Assembly: GCF_020283565.1 (NCBI RefSeq)
Contig: NC_060059.1
Location: 47,016,572 to 47,080,571, forward strand
DNA: 64,000 nucleotides
Direction of reading: 5' to 3'
From: Trifolium pratense
Taxonomy: Eukaryota; Streptophyta; Magnoliopsida; Fabales; Fabaceae
How positions within the stretch are numbered: position 1 is the first letter of the stretch; the number at the start of each line of letters is the position of its first letter. The notes beneath the pieces were generated by a model. The model was not told the origin of the DNA. It worked only from the letters and a program-made list of their open reading frames with translations, and searched no databases. A program made the translations under genes and the position numbers. Positions 23,361 to 36,420 of this stretch are shown piece by piece.

Positions 23361-25415
23361 ATTACCAGAGTTATTATCAGTCCTTACTACTACATGAATT
23401 CTTTCTTGCTTAGTAGTATCCACCTGGTCAGGATTATCTTCATCATTCTTGCCTACATCAGTATCAGGTGCCACAAATGTATAAACATCTGGCACAACAT
23501 TAGTCTCAAGAACAGTTTCCTTGATATACTCATCAATACAGTAACTATTGACCTTAGTAGAAGCATCAACAGCAGAATTAACATTTGCCGAAGAATTTAA
23601 ATCATATTTCCCTTGATTAGCGTGCACCAGACAATGGAGAGAGAGATACATGACATACCATCTTTCACTTAAACACAAACACACTAGAGGCATGCAGTAG
23701 CGGAATTGGGTTCACCCAGCCCACAGAGCACATTGACAGAGAAAAATAAATTCTCACAAAAGAACAGATTAGATCAGGATGACTAGATTCATAGCAGAAC
23801 ACATCCACAAACATCATGACAAAAACTAGCACACTACTAATCAGAGCATGAGCTGCAAGATCACCAACAAGCTAATTATCCCCAAGATTTTTAGACACAG
23901 TCTTCATACTCTCATCAAATTGAGAGTTCACAACATTGTGATCAGCAGAATTATTACCAGTCATCATTACTTTGTAGTATTCTTTTCCTCAATAGTATTC
24001 ATCTGGTAAAAAATATCTGAAACATTCTGATCTATTACAGTTTCAGGTGCTGCAGATGTATCCTCACTTGGCACAACACCAGTCTCCAGTGCCATAGATG
24101 TGTCAACATCTGACACAACATCCGTCTTAGGGACGAGTTCCATGAGTGAATCAGCAGCAACTCACTTGTGGCCTTAGTGGAAGCACCAACATCATAATTA
24201 ACAACAGCAGGGGGACACAAGAGAATCAACCATCATCAACTTTCAATACCAAAGAACAATAATCCTTTGCTCCAAAAATAATAACCCCTCCTTGCTAGAA
24301 ACAACTGAAATGTCTGTCCTAGGTGATTTGGATGACACCCCAAAGTGCAGATGACAATTCAACCATTGGACATAGGTTGAAGCAGCTCCAATGTTCATAA
24401 TCCCATAAAGCTCTTTTCACTACAACAGAACAAGAGTTCCATGCTCTCATAGACTTGATAATATCAAGTTAGAGTAAACAACCTCCATCCTATTTCAGAG
24501 AAATACCATCAGATATATTGAGAAAAATAAATTCTCATTATAAAGATGTCAAAACATTACGCCTGACATGTCTTCAAGGTCTCACAGCTTCAGATTAAGG
24601 ACTCCTCATCACCAAACAGAATCTGTTTCATGGCCATAAACAAGATTCCATAAATCTGGCTCCTTTGATCAGAAGGATTCTCCAGATGTCAGAGAAAATG
24701 TCCTTGACATTTGAGCTTGACCTCCACATAAAGAATCTGAATTAGATACCTTTATCAAGCTTCCACAGGAAAAGAAAAACACACATCTGCACTATCACTT
24801 ACTTGGATCAGAAATAAACTCACCCAAGAAGTCAACCATAAATTTCTAGTGTAAAAATAAATCCAACAAGATTCTGCATACTGCTGGTCAGATGTACCAA
24901 CATCTGGGAGGACATTAGTCCCCTTCTCAAGGAACACACCAAGAGATCCTTTATCAAAGCCACTGGAGGTTGGCTTTTAGGGTTGGAGGCAAAAAATAAA
25001 TTGCTCATAACTCCCTTCAGATCTCTCTTCAACAAACTCATGTATGATTGCCTTTATGAGTGGACTTGAGTGTTGCACACTCAAAACCACTAGGAGTTTT
25101 CCATCATATATATATGCAGCGGAATTCAAACCAGAAAACTCCTCAACAAACTTCAGGCACACCATAATGACCTTTGCACAAACTCCAAACTCCAGGTGCA
25201 ACAGGTTAACATAGGTTTGAAAATAAATCAAACCATACAGCAGTTCAGCACCAAAGCTACACACCTTGCCATGAATAATCCATCCTCCACTTCTAGGGAC
25301 CATTCAAACAAATATGAACTTCTCCGAGTCCAAACAACTTTTCAGTATTCCTTACTTGTTCATAACCAGAAAGTATATTCCCTAGGATCTCACCCAGATA
25401 CAGAACAGGATGACT
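23361..25415 (-). other. Copia-B leader region with degenerate open frames
   Basis: This lies between the primer site and the extra ORF on the minus strand. A frame at 23274-23693 gives an acidic, Asp/Val/Asn-rich stretch, probably the disordered N-terminal part of the extra ORF. Frames at 24035-25303 are unrecognised. No zinc-knuckle gag or aspartic protease motif is visible, so gag seems lost or too degraded. Confidence 0.5.
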
Positions 25416-25427
25416 GCTCTGATACCA
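25416..25427 (-). other. Primer-binding site of Copia-B
   Basis: TGGTATCAGAGC on the minus strand, 2 bp from the 5' LTR, is complementary to the 3' end of plant initiator-methionine tRNA. It is not a tRNA gene. Confidence 0.95.
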
Positions 25428-25429
25428 AT

Positions 25430-26613
25430 TGAAATTCTGGTACACAGTAGACAAGTGTTGTCCACGATATTCAGACACTTGTCGTAACACTTGTCTTAAC
25501 AGAGAGAACAATAAAGCAGAGTATTAAAAACAGATATTGAAAAGCATAAACAACACACATAATTGTTAACCCAGTTCAGCCTAACAGCCTAATCTAGGGG
25601 GATACCAATCCAGGAGGAAATTCACTATCAGCACTATTAATTCAGAGCTAAACTCCCGCGTTTACAACTCCTCACTTAATCCCTACTCAATGCAACTTCT
25701 ACCTAGGAACTCCTAGATATGAGACCCCGTCTCACTCCCCTCAACCTTACAACCAGTAAGGATTTCAATAACAACAGAATGGAGACACTCTCCTTGACAA
25801 AGATGAAGGCACACTTCAATGACATTAACACCTAACCAACGACTAAGTTCACAATTTGGAGTTGCTTAAAAGCTTCCTTCAAGTACAATTCTCAACTCAT
25901 TACCTACAGGTTTCTGAGTGAGGACATAGTGACCATCTCACAACCCGAGTGGTTCACTTTACATCAACTCTCCTAGAGAGTGGCTTAAAGACACGAAACC
26001 CTTAAAAGACTACATCTTTGATATTCTATTTTAGCTTCAAGTTTCGGTGAATAAAACAGGGTTAGCAGCACCCTTTAAATAGCAGAGCCTCGTGGGCTTT
26101 TCACAATGCTTCAGCTCCAAGAAATCTTCTAGATGCAAAATATATATTTTTACCAAATCTTTCTTTGCATCAAATATTCCTCCCATAAATATATTTGTTG
26201 TGAATATATTTTAAAATTAAATCTTCTAATCTTCTTGAAGCACAAAGATTTATTTGAAATAAATCTTTTATATTTTCTGCAGCAATCTTCACAAGATATA
26301 TTTTTGAAACAAATATTATATTTTCTAAAAGTTATTTTATTCCTTTAGAAAATAGAACTAGGGTTCAGCTGCCTTCTGAAACACGTTGATCACGTGCGCC
26401 TTGTTGAGTAAGAAACCACGAAACAATTCTTCAATCAAATCTTCGAAAGATTGAGTAGAAAATAAAAACGCTAGCTGGCGCGCAGTTCAGACAGACAGGT
26501 GTTGTTCCAATGTGTACGCACATCTGTCTCAACACATGTCGTATGCACATATGTCTCAACACTTGGCTAAAAGATGTTTTTGCAAAATGTAGCCAACATA
26601 CAAAAATCCAACA
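25430..26613 (-). repeat. Copia-B 5' LTR
   Basis: This 1184-bp partner of 11866-13023 has intact TG...CA ends. It lies beside the atgat duplication at 26614-26618 and the primer site at 25416-25427. Confidence 0.93.
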
Positions 26614-26618
26614 ATGAT

Positions 26619-29600
26619 TCACCAAATTGTCTTTTAAATACAAATATAAGTTAGTAACAACAATCTAACAAATAGTTGAAAAAACCATCAATCTTCACCG
26701 ACTTATTTCCCCGTCAGATTGATGTGTTTTTCAAATTGGAAATTTGTCAGTTTTGATCAAATTTTCTTATTATTATTTATTTGTCTTTATCCTTTGAGGT
26801 ATTTACATAATGAGCACTATTTTATTATCTCTTGCTTCAATTGTTTCTTTATTGCACACTTTATGAAATGATTCTATTAAAGAATCATTTCTAACTTTAA
26901 TAGTTATAAGACTAATTGTGCTTGTGCAAATAGAACACTATATGCTAAATTTTCGACAAAGTAACTTGATTGTCAAAATTATATCGCTTTAGCAAGATTA
27001 AATAGTTACCTAATGTGCTCTTGAGATTTTCTTTGCTTAATAATCCGAATGAAATATTATCTCTCCGACGAGAGCTTATTTTTCGCTTCATTGCTTTAGA
27101 AGCCCTTTAATTTAAGCAAAGAAAACATGACAAAAATTATGTCATCTTAAGTAATACCTCAAATGTCTCTGGAATTCAAAACTTTATGACCATATGACTT
27201 ATGTGATTTGGAGTATACTCACTTTGTTAACCTGAGTCTCACTTAAAATATACTAAATTGTGAGAGAATTTGAGTTTCTTCACTTTTACATAAGGTTTAG
27301 ATCCAAGAACAAAATGTTCTTCCTATATTCCTAATCGCTAGAATTTTAATTCATTAAAATTCTAACATGAATTTGCAGATACATAAACTATATTAGTTTA
27401 TAGAGAACAAAAAATTACTCACCAAGATACCTAGTGCACCATTGATGTCAAGCCCTTAGAAAATCACATCAATTGCTAGTGGTATTTCGTGACAATGATC
27501 AAACACTGACAATCAATATTGACAAACAATAATTCCTTATGATCGCCACATGCTTACCATTATAAGTGTTAATGCAATCCACTAAATACTTGTATGGATT
27601 TACACCAACACCACTTTATTAGACATGTCAATAAATTATTATAGAGACATGCAAAACTTTATTTGTAAATTAAAATACTCAAACAAGATACCAAGCGCAC
27701 CATCAATCCTCAATCTTCGGATTGTAAGAATGATCAAACATTGGTGATAAGTCCTGTCAAATAACAGTCACCTTCGGGCATCCTATTATCCACATGGTAA
27801 ATAACTTTATAATCACCACACATTTACCATCACAAGTATGCAGTTATCCGGTCAAGTTGTGCCTTGCTTCGGCCCGACGACAACTCACATGAATAATTTC
27901 ACACTACATCTTTTGTAAGTTCAATCGAATCAAATCTACCCAACAGAGGTTACTTCGGCAACATGTTGTTTCAACCAACTCAATTGTCATTACTAGACAA
28001 TTTAATAAATTAAAATGGGAAAATTCTTTAATTTACAAGGCACTACCCACAAAATGTAGGTCATTTTTCTTTATGATGTCGCCTGATAATCATAAGATCA
28101 AATGACATCCCTTATGTGAGAATAAAATCACACTATTAAACAAACATTAGCATGAAATAAATTTGAAAAGCATGAAGAAAAAAAATATTGTAGAAACTTA
28201 ATAACAATAACCTTAGACATCATAATCATGCTATAGTCCAAATATTCAATTTTTAAATCAAATAAAAATTGCATCTTTATGTAGCAAAATATTGTCATGC
28301 TAGAACTAATTCACATATATACTCAATATACTCAAGGATTATTTAAATAAATAAATAAAATTCTATAATTATATTTTTCAAAACATTTAAAGAATCGAAA
28401 ACTTTAAATTTGTACATACCAAATTGGATCGTAATATTTTGAGAATGATTATCAATTATCTTTTAACGATAATTAATCTTCTACAAAGAAGTATATATAA
28501 TAACCAAATGTATAACTAAATCTATATGTCTTAGTTCTCAAAATAAACTTTAAGTACAAAAATTTGTGAACCGATTTAAATTTCAAATAGGAATTCAAAC
28601 TGCATGTTGATATTTGAAAATTAGGCCAAGTTTAGATAAGTTTAATTTTCAAATCACCAAAATCAACTGAACTTCAAAACCATATTCCTATAATAATGTC
28701 TAGATAATCCAGTCAAGCAGAAATTTAATATAATTTCTAATCCTTATTTTTAGGCAACAAAATGTATTTGCTATAACAATAACCGAAAAATTATAACAAT
28801 ACAATAAACTTAATAAACAAGCCAAACTGAAAGATTTGATTTGAAAACTGAGAATTACTCGAAATAAAACAAGTCAAATCTAAATCTTTAATTTTAGGAA
28901 ATAGACTTATTTTATTGGCTATAATGATAACTAGGTATATAGCTACAACAAACTTTACGAATAAATCATATTGAAAGATTTGATTTAAACAAAAATTGTG
29001 GATCACTTGAAATCAAATAAAAGGGAAACTTTATTATTTTGAATTCATATAGTGATATAAACCTTATCCACATCCTAATATTCTACAAAAAAAATTCATA
29101 TACCAGATTTTAATAATTAAAATCAAATAATTAAAATTGCACAACAAATTTCATCCGAATCCTTATACTATACGTAATTTTCTATGATTGCTGAACGAAA
29201 CCATCGATTATCAAAACATACATGGTTTCAAATTAATTACCAAAGGCAATCAAACAAACAAAAAAAAATAAATTATTTACTTTTACATGTATATATTTGA
29301 CCAAAGCAATATATTTGGAACAAATATCAAAACGTTCACCATTAGAGAAAAACAAATCTCTAAATAAAAATTATATTATTCATGAAATAAGTATATGAAA
29401 TACAGGTGGTTGAATAATGGAGTGCCGTCAAAACAATATTCAAGAAAGCCGAAAACTTGTATCAAAGAAAAGAAAGCCGAAAACAGAATTAATGTAATTT
29501 ACCATGAAGCATTTTACGAGAAGCAATTTTGCGATGGTAAGACAATCATCGCAAACCGAACATAAAAGAAACACTAGAATCCTATATTCAATATTTCAGG

Positions 29601-29679
29601 GTTCATAAAAAATTTAGGGCAAAACTTTCAACCACGCGTAAAATTTTAAGCAATCTCAATAAATCAAACATGAAGACCC
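26619..29679 (-). other. Copia-A internal region 5' of the Copia-B insertion
   Basis: By position this should carry gag, protease and integrase of Copia-A. I recognise none of them. The sequence is very AT-rich with stops in every frame. It is either a long non-coding leader or badly decayed. Two copies of a motif (ATAAACTTAATAAACAAGCC...GAAAGATTTGATTT and a variant) at about 28800-28850 and 28950-28990 hint at a short duplication. Confidence 0.6.
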
Positions 29680-29691
29680 GCTCTGATACCA
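29680..29691 (-). other. Primer-binding site of Copia-A
   Basis: TGGTATCAGAGC on the minus strand, 2 bp from the LTR edge at 29694, fixes the orientation of Copia-A. Confidence 0.95.
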
Positions 29692-29693
29692 CT

Positions 29694-30295
29694 TGTTGGA
29701 TTTAATTTAATATTAATCGTACAAATCATGCTCAACAATATAAAGATTATAAATCCATAATCTTACTTTAATGCGGAAGCTTAATAAACATGAGCATGTA
29801 TATAAAACAGGATCTACAACATGTTGATTTATCAAGAATTAGTATTAGGAATACCTGGATAGAAGAATCCATTAGATACTAACCGTCAGATGGAAGTAGA
29901 ACAAACCGATCCTGAAATGTAAAGAGAGAGACGGACGACGAGTATCTGTTGGCTTGTGGTTCTTCCTCAAACGGGACTCCTTATGCCCTAAGCACTCTTC
30001 AGATGGGGAGAAGAGGTGATATGCAGTGTGTCCGGTATATTGAGGACCATAGCCTATATATATAGTGTGATGGCCAATTAGGGTTCTCATTATTCCGAAA
30101 TGGGCCATCCTGACATCCACTCATATTGAGCCCATATCAAATTAATTAATTAATTCTAAATAGAAATCTAATTAACCTTTTAACTTTACTTGATCACTTA
30201 ATCAATTAAGGCTTCTAATTGATAAATAGCTAATATAATTATATAAAGATATTTGTCCACATAATATTATTGGAATATCATAAAATATTCTAACA
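29694..30295 (-). repeat. Copia-A 5' LTR, uninterrupted
   Basis: This 602-bp LTR preserves the site where MULE-1 entered its partner (GCTAATATAATTATATAAAG at about 30227-30246). It therefore proves the 9-bp duplication. TATATATATAGTGTG near 30053-30067 includes TATA-like sequence on either strand. Confidence 0.95.
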
Positions 30296-31504
30296 AGAAG
30301 TGGTGTTGTATGTCATAAACTTAATGAATTCATGTGGCCAAGCATAAGCTAAAACTGCAGTGCCTGCTTCACATATACCATAAGTAGTGCAGTTAAGTCC
30401 ACCAGTATGTGTACTTTCTTGCCAAATACCACCTGGTGGACTTATTGTTGATTGAAAAGTCATTGTGGCAATTACAGTAGCCACCAACATCAATGTTACC
30501 CTTGTTTCTTCTATCCAATTACCTTGGAATTGTAGATACTTGTACCACAAGTTTTCCCACATTTTCCTTCTTTCATTTGGATGTTCTTGATTAGATTGAT
30601 TCTGTTGCTCTTGACTAGCTATGTTTGGTGATGGTGCATGTTGCGGCTCAGATATTATAACCCCGGCTTCAATTAACATCTCTTCAATTTTAAGGCTTAT
30701 GAAATCTCTTGAGGAGGGTTCTAACAGCTCAAAAGTTGTGAAACTTAACCTGTTCAAAGCAATTGCTGTTCTTATTTCAGGCTGCAAAAGTAAGTATTTT
30801 ATGTTCTGTAAAAGTAAAAAATGGTTATTGAAAACCCAATCACTAACACGCCAAAATAATAAATTTAACGTCTAAAATGAATTACTTAAATATCAGACTT
30901 TACCTTAATTTGTTTGAGCATAACTGCTAAGTGCAGAATTGTATTCCCCTCTTTGTTTTTGGCAAGCAACAGCTCTTGGTCTCCTCTACCTGATTGTAGT
31001 ATGAACTTCAATGCCTCCAAATTGTTATACCAAACACACAAGTGCAGAACAGAACCATCATCATCCCAAACCGAATCCGGTCTAGCATTAATCAATTCCT
31101 TAATTACTCCTACCCGTCCTCTTTTCGCAGCTAAGTGCAAAGGAATCATGCCATCTTTGTCAAAAACCAAACAAACATCTTGGTTTGCTAACAAAAGAGC
31201 TTTCACTACTTCAGTGTGTCCTTCAGCTGAAGCTAGATGAAGAGGGCAACGTCCTTTTGAGTCCACTTCATTGGTGAAACTTGGTTTGTTTCTTAGAAGA
31301 ATTTCACAAAATTCTAAGTGTCCAAGAAGAGAGGAAATATGTAATGGAGTTTCACTAAAGGGAGAGAGTGAAACTTTGTGTAAAATTAGAGAATGGTTTT
31401 GGATGAGTGTGTTTTAAGGTATTTGCACAACCGTTTAAGGATGCATTGTAGAGTGTTTTTATTGTGTCATCCTCTAGATTTGTAGTAGTTGTGTTTAACT
31501 CCAT
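30296..31504 (-). pseudogene. Ankyrin-repeat/PGG-domain protein pseudogene, 5' fragment
   Basis: On the minus strand the start ATG is at 31504-31502. Exon 1 runs to 30904 (donor GTAAAG) and exon 2 begins at 30781 (acceptor TTGCAG), keeping frame at QIK/PEIR. Exon 1 encodes about four ankyrin repeats (for example PLHISSLLGHLEFCEILL, RCPLHLASAEGHTEVVKALL, IPLHLAAKRGRVGVIKELI). Exon 2 encodes the start of the PGG domain, with TRVTLMLVATVIATMTFQ and SPPGG. The family acts at membranes in stress, salt and pathogen responses (ITN1, ACD6). Lesions: an extra base near 31405-31416 shifts exon 1, Copia-A cuts exon 2 at 30296, and the 3' fragment at 2497-2836 has another frameshift. It is almost certainly non-functional. 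Confidence 0.85.
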
Positions 31505-32625
31505 AGTTTGGAATAGAAATCAAAATAAGGGGTATATATGAATATGATGATCTTAATTATTGTGGATAATTTGGATTCAATCAAAGAGTTTATTGGGGGA
31601 AGAACAACATAGTCAGAAAAAAAATAGAGAAGTAAACAAAATTGGTTGACTAGGACGGAAACCTAACTTTGCATGACTTGTGTAACCTTTGTGGATGGAT
31701 GTCAATGGTCCTTTATATATGACTTTGGAGGAGTCGTTCTAAGAAAAGATTTGGTGACATGTTGTCAAAGTCTCATGTTCAAACAAGGCCACCTTTGTGG
31801 CTAATAATGTGCCAAATTAATGTTAATGGGGTATAGTTAGCCTTGTGGGGTATAAGTTATCATATTCGATATAGACCAAGTGTCCCTTCACCCTCCTTAT
31901 GTTTTACTTTTCTATTTTTTTAAGAGAAGTAGGGTCAAATACAATTTTGATAAAATTATTAAAATAGGAAGTGTTTTTTTTCTAATGAAAAAAACTTAGT
32001 ATAAGTGACTTAAAAAAAGATTTTTTTTTTGAAGCAATAAAAAAAGAATTTATTATAATTATCTTTTTCAAGTGATTATTATTATTATTATTTTTAAGTT
32101 TGTTATATTATTAGGATAATTATTTTTTAAATTTAGATAATATGAATTTATGATAAGTTAGTTATTAATCTATTTTACCAAATAGATTTAACTTAAAAGT
32201 GATAATTAAATTGAAAAAAATAATAAATACCAAATAACTTTAATTTTAAGTTTAAAATTTTTATTTTCAACTTTATTTTTAAAGTAACGTTTAAGCTAAA
32301 ATAAGGTGATTGAAACGTACACCTGGGCTTTATGTGTTGCATAATTGGATCCGGAGCCTTTGTTGTTTAACGAGCCATGCTAGTGCGAACCATATAGTGA
32401 CGAAAATCGATGAAACGTGTGAAAAGTAAAGATTGCACGTGCCGACAGTTTCTCAATTATTCTAAAAATATGAAATTAAATAAAAAAGCCATTCTTTCTT
32501 CTACCCTCTTGCCGCCATTGATCTACAACAGCAGCATATAGTGTAATTGTTGTTGTTATTGAGGCAAAAAACTTTTCTCTTGTAATAATTTCAATTTTAT
32601 ATATAATTAAGTTGTTTGTTTATTT
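31505..32625. other. Intergenic DNA upstream of the ankyrin pseudogene
   Basis: The first few hundred bases should be the old promoter and 5' UTR of the ankyrin gene. About 31900-32280 is very AT-rich without features. Around 32300-32560 the sequence is richer in G/C (TTGCACGTGCCGACAG, CCCTCTTGCCGCCATTG), like the start of a transcript on the plus strand, ending at the Copia-C insertion. I see no supported coding frame. Confidence 0.45.
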
Positions 32626-33002
32626 TGTTGAATATTTTGGATTTACTTTAATTATTTATTTAAAATATAACTAAAAGTGGATAATATCAAATACAATTAC
32701 TTGTCATATTTAATATAAAGCTTAATGATGAACGAATCGTGATGAGTTGAGCCGTTATTGAGAGCTCTCTGCCTCCACTGATGAGTATATATTCTAGTCA
32801 TCCCATTAAGCTAGATACACCGGAAACATAACAAGCATAATCTCTCATCAGTGAGAGGTAGAAGCACCTTCTCAACCTTTCCTCAGTTTCAATCAATGGT
32901 GGATTCATCCACTGTCATTAAGGTACACAATTCCTTTCTTTGATCTATTTAATAAAAGTAAATATGCTGTAATCATATCTAAAGCTAATTTAAAATCCTT
33001 CA
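32626..33002 (+). repeat. Copia-C 5' LTR
   Basis: This LTR lacks about 25 bp present in the 3' LTR (the phrase around GGCCGTTCTTTCTAGTCAGC). Otherwise it is closely similar, with scattered substitutions. Confidence 0.92.
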
Positions 33003-35839
33003 ATTAGTATCAGAGCCGCTTAGATGCATGTCATAGCTATTGTTTTAATTTACATTCTTAGTAGTGATAATTAATCGCATATATCTCTTTTTCGTGTTTA
33101 TGGTTACGAATAATCCAAATCGTTATTTCTTATGTATACACGAAAACCAAAACTGGCATGAGGGTTATTAATTTGTACAAGGTTTCAATTCTTTTTTTTT
33201 TTTTTTGGTAGAGACAAGGTTTCAATTCTATGTGTGAGTCTGTGAGAAATAGAAATTGAACAAATATATCGCTGCTCACTCGCGTAGTCATTTGATTTCC
33301 AAATTCTTGGATCCAATATCTCAGTAAATAAATAAAAAGTATGATATATGTTTTGTTGATTGATGCCCATTTACTGTATAGTTATGCGATCAATTTTTCT
33401 CATGAATCACAAATTCTCGTTGAGATATTTAGAAAAGTTTCTGATGCATATATCATGATTTTCTTGTTTAACGCAAAACTCTTCAAAATTTTTAGAACAA
33501 TTTTTTTTTTTTAAGGGGGAAAGAATTAAAATTCTCAATTGATATGTAGCTTCTATAAATCCAATCGATATGAACAAAAGCCACATAAAACCGCTGCGTT
33601 TCATAGCAATTAGAGAGAGAACAACCCGGGTTAAACCGCGGGTTTTCGTGACCCGTTTTCCTGTTTTTTGGGTAAAGAAGAAGCTGGTCCAGCCAGCATC
33701 AATGGCCACTCGCGCCTCAGGCGTGTGGGGAGCGTGCCATCTTAAAAATTCCATATTTTATTCTTTATTTTTTGCCCATTAATTATTATTTATTTTTCTA
33801 ATCCTTTTGGCACAAATTTTGGACACTTAAAATATTTTACATTAATTATTACTTTGAGAATAAATTGTAATTTTCATTTCGTATTCTCAAAATATTTTGG
33901 TCCAAAATTAATATGGTAATTTCTTTACTCTTTTATGACACTTAAAGAAATTATTCATTCTGCATCAAATTAATGTGTCATTAAATTATTTTAATTTATT
34001 CCATATCATTCAAATTGCTACTCTGTTATTTTGAAACAAAATGGTAATTTTGATTTATGACCTTCAAAATAAATTAATAATGATAATAATATTGGTGTTA
34101 TTTAAATCATTAAATGTGAGAATTGCATACTATTGAATAACATATTCTCAAACATTAATTTGAGCCGTCTTCTAAAATTTTATAAATAGTAGTGACACTA
34201 ATGTATTTTATTTTCTATGAAAGTGTTATGATCGTAAATTATTTAGGCTCAAACTTTGGAGATTATCGACACCAAATGTATATTATTGAATTTAAAATTA
34301 TCATTATTATTAAATTATATGTTGCCTTATTATTATTAGTTAAAATTTCCACTTGTAAATTCTCAAAGGCAAATTAAATTATAACATCCTTGTATTGATT
34401 TATTAAAATAGAGTTTTATGACTTGATATAAGGGTTTTCTCTTTGTTTATTTTATGAACTGCTTGAGATGTGGTCGTAAAAGACTTCCTGGAATCTGGCT
34501 AAAGTTGTTAAAGCTTAGTGACCATACATACAAGGATGAAAGTTACACTCTCTGAGGTATGTGACTTGAATTATATAATATAATTGTATATAAGGAGAAA
34601 GTTGCATATACTCCTTTTGTGAAAATATAAAATGTGCAATTATATATATAAAATAAACTATTGTCCGGAATAATTTTGAATTTTAGAACTCTTTAATCTC
34701 TTATTTCTTGTTAATTAACTCCATTTAAAATTAAAAACTATTTTGGGAGTATTCAAAATCAAATCATTTTGAGAGTTCTATTCCGGACAATTGTGTATTT
34801 ACTCTATTAATCAAATTCTTCAATTGATATTATTTTAGCATAAAGATCCAAATATTTAAAGTTGAACAATTCTTTTGTGACAAATATAAATTTAGACACT
34901 TGTTCTTAATTTTCTGACAAATATTATAAACTTTCTAATTATGTTAATTAAGTGTCTTGTCGCAATTAAATATTTGGATCAAGTTAATATTAAACTATAT
35001 ATTTTATTTTATTCAATGATGCAATCTTGCATTTTTTATGCTAAAATTCTAAGTATGAATTAAAATTTATACGCCTCATTGTTGTTTATCACTTAAATAT
35101 CATCAAAATAAGTTTATTGAAATTGAGGCTATTTTAAAACTATTATCATCCTTGTAACGAAATATTTATATAAATCACATTGACTTATAATTAGAGTCTC
35201 ATGTATGTTCTTTTATAATGGTTTATTCTTTATTCATGAATATTCTGAGATGATGCTATCAAGTGGTATTCTCGCCAAATCATCAAAAGTCAATAACTCT
35301 AAAGACAAGGATGAATGTCACACTTTATGAGGTTAGTCACAATTTAATCAAATTCTTTAACCTCTTGTGACCCATTATTTGTTATTGCATATATGAAGAA
35401 ATTTATTTCTTCTTTCTCTTAGCAATTATGTATATAAAAGTGGAATTCTTTTTCCAGAAAAATTTAAATAGAACTCTATAAAGATCGTATATATATTGTT
35501 TTCTTACGATAATACTCCATTTTCAATTTATATTTAAGTTATAGTGGGAGTATTTAAAACTTTATTCTAAGAGTTCTATTCTGGATAAAATACAAAAACT
35601 ATATTACACACTTTTATTTTAAATAATAACTCTTGCTATCACACTCTTTCATATATAAATTATAAAGTCATATTTATGATGTGCTAATTTGAAATACTTT
35701 TAAGCATGTTTTTCTATTACTTGAATATGACTAAAATTGAGTAAATTAAATAGATTGTTTATGCATCGTATTATTTTATCATATTCTTTTAAGCATAAAC
35801 ATTAATGATTTGTATAATTGTAATCTCACCTATCGTGGA

Positions 35840-36420
35840 TACAATTATGCAAAGTGTATCGACAACAATCATACCCTATCGGTGTGTTGTTGTTAATATA
35901 ATATTCGTTATTACTCAATGTACTTTAATTTTATATACTTATATTTCAAATACTTTGGCACTATTAAAATGTTGTGACATAAAACCGTACATTGAAATGC
36001 TATACTTCTTACTTACTATCCTTAATACCGAGATTACGATAAGTAAGAAATTTTACTAAATATATTATAGCGCATGTAGCTACTATCTTAATTCTGCAAT
36101 CCAATATTATCCTAATTTTAATTAATGAATTATTTAAACCTTTTAAAAATAAAATAAAATAAAATTGGATTGTCATCTATCCCTTGATTTTGTTAAGTGG
36201 CGGACATAACCCTATCGGTGTGACGTTACTCAACACGATCATCATGTGGTAGAGAAATAGTTGAATATTTATTTAAAATATTTTCAAACCTTAAATTCAA
36301 CTATCATTCTCTATCAAGTGGGAGAATCCTCACTATGTATTGTGTGACGTGATGGACATACCCTATCGGTATGACATTGCTTAACATGATCATCCTCTCC
36401 TTGGTGTAAGAAAAATATCT
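35840..36420 (+). repeat. Three diverged copies of a CCCTATCGGT(G/A)TG motif
   Basis: ATACCCTATCGGTGTG (about 35870), ATAACCCTATCGGTGTGACG (about 36207) and ATACCCTATCGGTATGACAT (about 36359) occur in Copia-C. The last two are each followed by a similar stretch (TACTCAACACGATCATCATG and TGCTTAACATGATCATCCTC) and then TAGAGAAATAG-like or equivalent sequence. They look like an imperfect duplication of about 150 bp. Confidence 0.65.

Larger units (their letters stand above)
11866..26613 (-). mobile_element. Ty1/copia element of SIRE/Maximus type (Copia-B), nested in Copia-A
   Basis: The LTRs are about 1.16-1.18 kb and begin TGAAATTCTGGTACAC. The right copy ends ATCCAACA and the left ends CCCAATA, a mutated CA. 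The target duplication is atgat (11861-11865 and 26614-26618). On the minus strand the primer site TGGTATCAGAGC (25416-25427) follows the 5' LTR after 2 bp. The tract TTTGCCAAAGGGGGAGAT (13024-13041) precedes the 3' LTR. Without its own nested insertion it is about 9.0 kb. The coding region is heavily decayed and rearranged: a plant-transposon-type ORF stands directly against integrase, and no reverse transcriptase is recognisable. The long LTRs and the extra ORF suggest the SIRE/Maximus lineage. Confidence 0.9.
2837..30295 (-). mobile_element. Ty1/copia LTR retrotransposon (Copia-A) with nested insertions
   Basis: The element lies on the minus strand. Its LTRs begin TGTTGGATTTAA and end ATTC(C/T)AACA, and it is flanked by the 5-bp duplication agaag. 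On the minus strand the 5' LTR (29694-30295) is followed after 2 bp by TGGTATCAGAGC, the classic initiator-methionine tRNA primer site. The 3' LTR is preceded by the purine tract CCAAGTGGGAGAT (9840-9852). Degraded reverse transcriptase/RNase H sequence at about 10270-11040 confirms the copia order. Without later insertions the element would be about 6.3 kb. It contains MULE-1 in the 3' LTR and Copia-B in the interior. Pol is full of stops and shifts, so the element is not autonomous. It splits an ankyrin-PGG gene. Confidence 0.93.

Noticed and set aside
29680..29691. tRNA-like sequence near the LTRs
   Set aside because: Only the 12-bp primer complement is present; there is no cloverleaf or A/B box.
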